Assembly (NCBI GenBank): GCA_963827065.1
Contig: CAWGZM010000010.1
Span: forward strand, 1-64,000
Direction of reading: 5' to 3'
DNA length: 64,000 nucleotides
Source: JACVRW01 sp963827065
GTDB taxonomy: Bacteria; Actinomycetota; Thermoleophilia; Solirubrobacterales; Thermoleophilaceae
Shown: positions 59,454 through 64,000 of the stretch, in pieces
Layout of the letters: each line of letters starts with the position of its first letter
Position numbering within the stretch: position 1 is the stretch's first letter
The notes under the pieces: generated by a model
Database searches by the model: none
What the model saw: the letters and a program-made list of their open reading frames with translations, nothing else
What the model was told of the DNA's origin: nothing
Made by a program: the position numbers and the translations under genes

Positions 59454-60029
59454 ATGCCGCCAGGCGACTCGCCACCCGAGAAGACCGCCCCCGGGCCCCT
59501 CGTGCTCGTGCAGCGCTTCGTGAACTCGATCGATCTCGAGTCAGGTGAGGATGAGCTCGCGAACCCGCACGCGCTAAGGGACTGGCTCGCAGAGCGCGAC
59601 CTGATCGGTGCCGGTGAGCGCGCCGCGCCCGCCGAGCTGGGCCGCGCGCTCCACGTCCGCGAGGGCCTGCGCGCGCTCCTCCTTCAGAACAACGGCCTGC
59701 CGCTCGACGAGGACAAGCTCGAGCGCCTCGACCACGCGGCGGCCCGGGCCGGCGTCCGCCTCAGCTTCCGCGCCGGCGAGCAGCCGGCGCTCGTGGCAGC
59801 CGGCGGCGGCGTCGACGGCGCGCTCGCGCGGCTGCTGGCGATCGTGGCGGGCGCCGTCGCCGACGGCAGCTGGGAGCGCCTCAAGGCGTGCCCGCGCGAG
59901 GAGTGCGAGTGGGCCTTCTACGACCGCTCGAAGAACCGCTCCGGACGCTGGTGCCGGATGGAGGAGTGCGGCAACCTCGCGAAGGCCCGGGCCTTCCGCG
60001 AGCGGCGCCGCGGTCACTCCACCGTGTGA
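59454..60029 (+). CDS. ABATE/CGNR zinc-finger regulator
   Basis: A 191-residue protein. The N-terminal ABATE-like region (LVLVQRFVNSIDLESGEDEL, HVREGLRALLLQNNGLPL) is followed by a C-terminal CGNR zinc finger: KACPREECEWAFYDRSKNRS, then RWCRMEECGNLAKARAFRER. Such proteins are suggested stress-response regulators. ATG 59454 is chosen over GTG or TTG starts upstream because the palindrome at 59414 would otherwise be coding. The 3' end overlaps the convergent pyruvate kinase gene by 16 bp. Confidence 0.85.
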   Translation: MPPGDSPPEKTAPGPLVLVQRFVNSIDLESGEDELANPHALRDWLAERDLIGAGERAAPAELGRALHVREGLRALLLQNNGLPLDEDKLERLDHAAARAGVRLSFRAGEQPALVAAGGGVDGALARLLAIVAGAVADGSWERLKACPREECEWAFYDRSKNRSGRWCRMEECGNLAKARAFRERRRGHSTV

Positions 60030-61426
60030 ACCTTGAAGAGGTTTGTGCCGCCGGCCGATCCGGCCGGGAGTCCGGCGGTGATCCCGATCTTGTCGCCCCT
60101 CTCGGCGAAGCCGGCCTCGACGGCGGCCTGAGCGCAGGCCTCGAGGAGCGCGAGCGTGTCGAGCGGCTCCTGATGCAGTCGCGGGTGCACGCCCCAGAGC
60201 AGCCGGCAGCGACGCACCACCTCGAGCCGCGGGGAGAGCGCCAGCACGGGCGCCTTGGGCCGGTAGGCCGAGATCAGGCGCGCGGTCGTTCCGGTGTTGG
60301 TCGGCGAGACGATGCACTTGAGCCCGAGCTGGTAGACGCCGCCCACCGCGCCGAAGGCGATCGCGTGGTACTGGTTGTTCGCCTGCGGGCCGCGCTCGGC
60401 GAGCCAGCGCCCGTAGGGGAGCTCGCGCTCGGTTGTCTCGGCGATCGAGGCCATCATCTCGACGGCCAGGACCGGGTGCTTGCCGACCGCCGTCTCCTGG
60501 GAGAGCATCACGGCGTCGGTGCCGTCGAAGATCGCGTTCGCCACATCGGCCACCTCGGCCCGCGTCGGGCGCGTCGAGTGCACCATCGACTCGAGCATCT
60601 GGGTGGCCGTGATCGTCGGCTTCGCACGCCTGCCGGCGACGGCGAGCAGCCGCTTCTGGACGAGCGGCACTTCCTCGATCGGCAACTCGATGCCGAGGTC
60701 GCCGCGCGCGATCATGATGCCGTCCGCGGAGTCGATGATCTCCTCGCCGTTGGCCGCCGCCTGCGGCTTCTCGATCTTGGCGATCAGCGGGACCTCGACG
60801 CCGCGCTCGGCCAGGTGCTGGCGCACAGGGTCGAGGTCCTCGCGGCGGCGCACGAACGAGAGCGCGAAGTAGTCGAGCCCCATCCCCAGCCCGGCGTCGA
60901 GTAGCGCCAGGTCCTCCTCGCTCACCGCCGGCAGCGAGACGGTCACGTTCGGCAGGTTCAGGCCCTGGCGCGAGGCGACGCTGCCGCCCACCTCGACGCG
61001 GGTGACGACGTCGCCCTCGTCGACCTCGTCCACTCGCAGTCGCACGGTGCCGTCGGCCAGGTAGCAGACGTCGCCCTTGCCGACGAGCTCGGAGAAGCCC
61101 CGCCAGGCGACCGGCAGCCGCTCACTCGTCCCCTCGACCTCGTCCTGCGTGAGGACGACGCGCGAGTCGCGCGCGAGCTCGGCCACGCCGCCCGCCACGG
61201 GACCTATGCGCAGCTTCGGCCCGGGCAGGTCGCCGAGGATCGCCACCTCGCGCCCGACGCGCTCGCTGGCCGCGCGAATCGCGGCGGCCGTCTCCGCGTG
61301 GGTCTCACGGGTGCCGTGGGCGAAGTTGAGGCGCGCGACATCCATGCCCGCGGCGATCATCGCCTCGAGAACGTCGGGCTCCTTCGAGGCCGGTCCGATG
61401 GTGGCAACGATGCTCGTCGAGCGCAT
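60014..61426 (-). CDS. pyk: Pyruvate kinase
   Basis: A 470-residue enzyme of normal length. Key motifs: STSIVATIGPASKEPDVLEA, the active-site signature LIAKIEKPQAAANGEEIIDS followed by DGIMIARGDLGIELPIEEVP, and TATQMLESMVHSTRPTRAEV, AIFDGTDAVMLSQETAVGKH. The C-terminal regulatory domain (AVGGVYQLGLKCIVSPTNTG) carries allosteric residues. It converts phosphoenolpyruvate and ADP to pyruvate and ATP. It is divergent from mIHF with about 245 bp between them. Confidence 0.95.
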   Translation of the reverse strand: MRSTSIVATIGPASKEPDVLEAMIAAGMDVARLNFAHGTRETHAETAAAIRAASERVGREVAILGDLPGPKLRIGPVAGGVAELARDSRVVLTQDEVEGTSERLPVAWRGFSELVGKGDVCYLADGTVRLRVDEVDEGDVVTRVEVGGSVASRQGLNLPNVTVSLPAVSEEDLALLDAGLGMGLDYFALSFVRRREDLDPVRQHLAERGVEVPLIAKIEKPQAAANGEEIIDSADGIMIARGDLGIELPIEEVPLVQKRLLAVAGRRAKPTITATQMLESMVHSTRPTRAEVADVANAIFDGTDAVMLSQETAVGKHPVLAVEMMASIAETTERELPYGRWLAERGPQANNQYHAIAFGAVGGVYQLGLKCIVSPTNTGTTARLISAYRPKAPVLALSPRLEVVRRCRLLWGVHPRLHQEPLDTLALLEACAQAAVEAGFAERGDKIGITAGLPAGSAGGTNLFKVHTVE

Positions 61427-61561
61427 CCGGATGAGAACATACCCATCGTTCGCACGACGCCTCGGCGCGGCTCGCGCCGGCCTTTCCCCCGCCCCGATCT
61501 GGACAAAACCAGGGCGCGGCGAAAAAGGCCGCTCTTAGCGACAGACCGAGCCGGTTCCGTG

Positions 61562-61590
61562 TTGACGCTCGCGACGAGAGCGGCTTAAGT
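61562..61590 (+). promoter_or_regulatory. Putative sigma-70-type promoter of mihF
   Basis: TTGACG (61562-61567), a 17-bp spacer and TTAAGT (61585-61590) form a good vegetative promoter for a GC-rich genome. It would start transcription near 61597, leaving a leader of about 75 bases before the mIHF ATG. Confidence 0.5.
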
Positions 61591-61670
61591 CTCCTGCGGC
61601 CCAGCCGAACGCCGGGCCGCCGGGGAACTGCATCCGCTTGAGATTCGCACGACGTGCGGGGGAGGTCTGA

Positions 61671-62051
61671 ATGGGCAAGTCGGCCACGATCGACGCTGGT
61701 CAAGAACAGCATCTGCGGGCGCTGGAGTACGCAAACCGCGTACGACTTGCCCGTGCTCGAATGAAGCGTCGCATCGCCCGTGGCGAGCTCTCCGCCGCCG
61801 AGGTCGTGCTCAGCGGCCCCTGGGAGGCCCACAGCATGTCGGTCAGCGACCTGCTGATGAGCCAGAAGCGCTGGGGCCGGACTCGCTGCAGAAGATTGCT
61901 CGTGTCGCTGGGCATCCCGGAGAACAAGCAGGTGGGGACGCTCACCGAGCGCCAGAGGATGGCGCTCGCCTCGGTATTGACCGCGAAGAACGCTCCGGTC
62001 GGCGCTGAGCAGCCCTCCCACGACGGGGCAGGCGTGCTTACAGCGGCCTGA
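61671..62051 (+). CDS. mihF: Actinobacterial integration host factor (mIHF)
   Basis: A 126-residue basic protein. ALEYANRVRLARARMKRRIA, then GELSAAEVVLSGPWEAHSMS and SVSDLLMSQKRWGRTRCRRL, then LGIPENKQVGTLTERQRMAL, is the actinobacterial IHF sequence, a nucleoid-associated protein that bends DNA with an H2TH motif and supports phage integration and nucleoid structure. The short N-terminal tail and extra C-terminal 20 residues differ from mycobacterial forms. GGGGGAGG precedes the ATG. The gene is strong evidence for an actinobacterium. Confidence 0.93.
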   Translation: MGKSATIDAGQEQHLRALEYANRVRLARARMKRRIARGELSAAEVVLSGPWEAHSMSVSDLLMSQKRWGRTRCRRLLVSLGIPENKQVGTLTERQRMALASVLTAKNAPVGAEQPSHDGAGVLTAA

Positions 62052-62070
62052 GGCCGGTGCCGCGAGCGAC

Positions 62071-62098
62071 GGCGGCCGGACCTCGGGGTCCGGTCGCC
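62071..62098. terminator. Hairpin between mihF and the VOC gene
   Basis: Stem GGCGGCCGGACC with GGTCCGGTCGCC (one G-T mismatch) and a four-base loop TCGG. Symmetric position between convergent genes suggests a bidirectional terminator. There is no T-tract. Confidence 0.6.
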
Positions 62099-62102
62099 GG
62101 CG

Positions 62103-62579
62103 CTACACCGGACGCCGGCCGAGTTCCTCGAGCGGCTCGTCGGCGGTGACCCCGGGGCCCTCGGTGGCGAGCTCGACGATGTGGCCGTCGGGGTCGCGCA
62201 GGTAGACCGACTTGAAGTAGGTGCGGTCGAGCACCTCGGTCACCGGGATCGCCCGCGAGGAGAGGTAGTCGCGCCAGGCCGAGAGCTCGTCCTCGGAACC
62301 GACGTTCAGCGCGAAGTGGTGCGTCGAGCCGCGGCCGACCACCCCCTCGTCGAGCTCCGGGTATTCGAGGCAGGTGATGAGCGTGCCCGGCCGCCCCTCC
62401 TCGTCGCCGAAGAAGAGATGGCGGGCGGCGCGGTCGTCCTCGTTGACGGTCTGCTTGACGACCCGCATCCCGAGCAGGTTGCGATAGAAGCCGACCGAGC
62501 GCTCCACGTCCGAGCAGAGCAGCGTGATGTGGTGGATGCCCGCGATCCGCAGGCGGCGCTCGTTCATGGCGGCGGGCAC
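62103..62579 (-). CDS. VOC family (glyoxalase/dioxygenase-like) protein
   Basis: A 158-residue single VOC module: GIHHITLLCSDVERSVGFYR, GRPGTLITCLEYPELDEGVV, STHHFALNVGSEDELSAWRD and SVYLRDPDGHIVELATEGPG. Metal ligands are His in IHHITL, His in THHFAL and Glu in HIVEL, as in ring-cleaving dioxygenase and glyoxalase relatives. A substrate is not evident. The start is either GTG 62579, one base after the stop of the upstream gene, or ATG 62567. Confidence 0.85.
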   Translation of the reverse strand: MPAAMNERRLRIAGIHHITLLCSDVERSVGFYRNLLGMRVVKQTVNEDDRAARHLFFGDEEGRPGTLITCLEYPELDEGVVGRGSTHHFALNVGSEDELSAWRDYLSSRAIPVTEVLDRTYFKSVYLRDPDGHIVELATEGPGVTADEPLEELGRRPV

Positions 62580-62580
62580 G

Positions 62581-63075
62581 CTACCGGAAGCCGACCCCGC
62601 CGGAGCGGCCCTTGAAGACCGCCCTCATGGCGTAGAACGCGGCCGCGAACACGGCCGCGCCGATCAGGAGCAGCAGCCAGACCTTGACCGGCCCGAGGGC
62701 GAGCGCGACCACCGTCACGACTACGAACGCGGCCACGCCCGCGAGCAGCGTCGAGTGCGAGCGATACCCGGCCAGGTGCTCGCGCAGCGCGAGCTCGCCG
62801 CCGCCAAGCGAGGCGATCACGAGGCCCGCGAAGAGCAGCTCGGCGCCGTCCTCGCCGCTCAGGCCGCCCCATGCGATCAGCACGATCCCGAGCAGGATCA
62901 CGAGCTCCGAGAGCGGGAAGCTGCCCCACGGGGCGCGCGGCCGCTCGCCGCGCGCGGGCCGGCCCGGCCGCGGCCTGGCACGCGGCCCCGGCTCCTGCGC
63001 TGCGCGCTCGCGGCGCACGGCATCGCGCTCTGCGCGCGTGGTCTCGCCACCGCGTTTGCGGCTTCTTCGGCCCAT
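62581..63075 (-). CDS. Membrane protein with basic N-terminus
   Basis: A 164-residue protein. Residues 1-50 are Arg/Gly/Pro-rich and disordered (RRERAAQEPGPRARPRPG), then four helices follow: LSELVILLGIVLIAWGGLSG, LLFAGLVIASLGGGELAL, TLLAGVAAFVVVTVVALALG and WLLLLIGAAVFAAAFYAMRA. No known motif is seen. It precedes the VOC gene by one base, so they are co-transcribed. Confidence 0.7.
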   Translation of the reverse strand: MGRRSRKRGGETTRAERDAVRRERAAQEPGPRARPRPGRPARGERPRAPWGSFPLSELVILLGIVLIAWGGLSGEDGAELLFAGLVIASLGGGELALREHLAGYRSHSTLLAGVAAFVVVTVVALALGPVKVWLLLLIGAAVFAAAFYAMRAVFKGRSGGVGFR

Positions 63076-63087
63076 CGTATGGCGGAA

Positions 63088-63108
63088 GCACCCGGCTAGG
63101 CCGGGTGC
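63088..63108 (-). terminator. Hairpin terminator after the 63122 gene
   Basis: A perfect 9-bp stem GCACCCGGC/GCCGGGTGC with loop TAG lies directly after the minus-strand stop at 63122, without a T-run. Confidence 0.6.
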
Positions 63109-63121
63109 GCACCGAGCCCCC

Positions 63122-63610
63122 TCACGCCGCGGGTAAGGGGCAGCCCGAGGAGATCACGACACGCCACCAGTTGAGGAACATGCCGAGGATTCCCCAGCGC
63201 GGCCGCACGTGCCAATGCCGGCAGCCGGCCTCGCCGATGTCCTCGCTCGACACATGCACCCAATGATGCGCCTCGGGCTCGAGCAGCATCTCTTCGATCT
63301 GGCGGCGGTTCTGTTCCTCCACCCAGGTCCGGTCGGACAGGGCGCGACGGGCGTCGGAGACGCGGGCGGCGAGGTCGTCGCGCAGCTCCTCGAGCTCGGC
63401 GAGCGAGAGGAGGCGCGGCCCGCCGCGTCCACCGACGCTCCACTCGGTGCGAAGCTGCTGCGGACCGCGCGGCCAGGACGAGCAAAAGAGCTCGGACAGC
63501 TCGGTCTCGAGCCTCGCCACCTGCTCGCGTAGCGTGCGCCGCACCGAACGCTCGTCCGCGGGTGCGCTGGGCGCGAGCGGAGCTAGGCGACTGGTGAGAA
63601 GCTCAGCCAC
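63122..63610 (-). CDS. Coiled-coil protein with Trp/His-rich C-terminus, unknown
   Basis: A 162-residue protein. An N-terminal coiled coil (RRTLREQVARLETELSELFC) is followed by LLSLAELEELRDDLAARVSD, QNRRQIEEMLLEPEAHHW, and a distinct end region EDIGEAGCRHWHVRPRWGIL plus WWRVVISSGCP with two Cys and two His that could bind a metal. It is a conserved-looking protein in this kind of organism as far as I recall, without assigned function. GTG 63610 overlaps the stop of the upstream gene by 8 bases. Confidence 0.65.
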   Translation of the reverse strand: MAELLTSRLAPLAPSAPADERSVRRTLREQVARLETELSELFCSSWPRGPQQLRTEWSVGGRGGPRLLSLAELEELRDDLAARVSDARRALSDRTWVEEQNRRQIEEMLLEPEAHHWVHVSSEDIGEAGCRHWHVRPRWGILGMFLNWWRVVISSGCPLPAA

Positions 63611-64000
63611 TGCGGCCAGTGTAAAGCCATTCCGCCGCGGTCCACAGCGCCTCCTCGACGCTGATGCGGGGCACGCCCTTGACCTGGAGCGCGCACAGAA
63701 TCATCCGCCGGCAGGCGAACGTGACACCGGCGTCGGCGGCAGGATCTCCGAGCACGACCGCGACTGGGCGCTCGGAGTCGGCGATGACGATCTGGGAGCG
63801 CGACAGCGGGCGTAGCTCGCCGAGCGTCTCGCCCGGCTGCGAGACGCGCAGCCCGAGCTCTCCACCCACGCGCTCGGCGTCGAGCGCCACGAGCGGCACG
63901 CCCGTCTCCGCGATGGCGACGGTGAGCGCGTCGTCGAGCAGGTTCTGGCTCCGGAGCCCACCGTGGCGCAGGCGCTCGAGCGCAATCGCCTCGACCGGTG
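63603..64000 (-). CDS. B3/B4 tRNA-binding-domain-like protein, 5' end beyond the window
   Basis: The frame stays open to the right edge, so at least 132 residues of a longer protein are visible: PVEAIALERLRHGGLRSQNL, LTVAIAETGVPLVALDAERV, RPVAVVLGDPAADAGVTFAC and RMILCALQVKGVPRISVEEA. This looks like the B3/B4 domain of phenylalanyl-tRNA synthetase beta-chain relatives, found alone in many bacteria; those proteins may edit or bind aminoacyl-tRNA. The stop overlaps the next gene. Confidence 0.65.
   Translation of the reverse strand, partial: PVEAIALERLRHGGLRSQNLLDDALTVAIAETGVPLVALDAERVGGELGLRVSQPGETLGELRPLSRSQIVIADSERPVAVVLGDPAADAGVTFACRRMILCALQVKGVPRISVEEALWTAAEWLYTGRSG

Overview
This is a GC-rich (about 70 percent by eye), gene-dense bacterial chromosome segment. 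An actinobacterial-type integration host factor (61671-62051), LppX-like lipoproteins, an amphi-Trp protein, an ABATE/CGNR regulator and many ATGA/GTGA start-stop overlaps all point to Actinobacteriota. The mix of acyl-CoA dehydrogenases, ArsA-type ATPase, glucuronyl-epimerase-like protein and paralogous lipoproteins suggests a Thermoleophilia-like soil lineage (Solirubrobacterales or Gaiellales); that placement is inference. No rRNA, tRNA or CRISPR array was recognised.

Layout. 1-11.6 kb is an envelope and stress island: coiled-coil protein, GH15 glucanase/trehalase, DoxX, diacylglycerol kinase, PAP2 phosphatase, AI-2E exporter, HdeD, amphi-Trp protein, a large MalT-type LuxR regulator and a DUF1269 protein. 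Five copies of one composite operator, TCACA-N7-TGTGA-N7-TCACA, lie in its intergenic gaps, so it looks like a regulon built around the LuxR protein. Remnants of a Kup potassium transporter and a serine recombinase lie inside it. 12-23 kb is mainly housekeeping: tandem-hotdog thioesterase, acyl-CoA dehydrogenase, AlkA glycosylase, Ca2+/H+ antiporter, M28 peptidase, ClpP, an ArsR/SRPBCC pair with two palindromic operators, LysE, TerC and an aldo-keto reductase. 23-30.6 kb holds a frameshifted PhoX, a glycolipid-binding-like protein with a LolA-like lipoprotein, a C5-epimerase-like secreted protein, an ArsA-type ATPase and a second acyl-CoA dehydrogenase.

30.7-38.8 kb looks like a catabolic cluster: a TetR gene with a TPP enzyme and a HisC-like aminotransferase on one strand, and a polar amino-acid ABC transporter plus acyl-CoA dehydrogenase on the other, then an SDR. 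38.8-49.2 kb carries a sulfatase-fold hydrolase with Thr at the nucleophile position, an EVE protein, a berberine-bridge-type oxidase, an MFS pump, citrate synthase, MOSC, and a MoxR/VWA pair. A TPP riboswitch (49191-49294) then leads a thiZ-thiX-thiY precursor transporter operon ending in a LolA-like lipoprotein.

52.8-64 kb has MsrB, a second AlkA-like glycosylase, a divergent pair (GNAT-fold protein and serine-palmitoyltransferase-like enzyme) that could make ceramide-type lipids, an azlC-azlD-eamA transporter operon facing an Lrp regulator, a CGNR regulator, pyruvate kinase, mIHF and small proteins up to a B3/B4 protein cut by the right edge. A 24-bp repeat occurs three times: once it supplies the start codon of an acyl-CoA dehydrogenase, and twice it forms a large inverted repeat after the serine-palmitoyltransferase-like gene. 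At least four genes (kup, phoX, hisC, azlD) are interrupted by what look like single-base indels, which may be genuine decay or assembly error.
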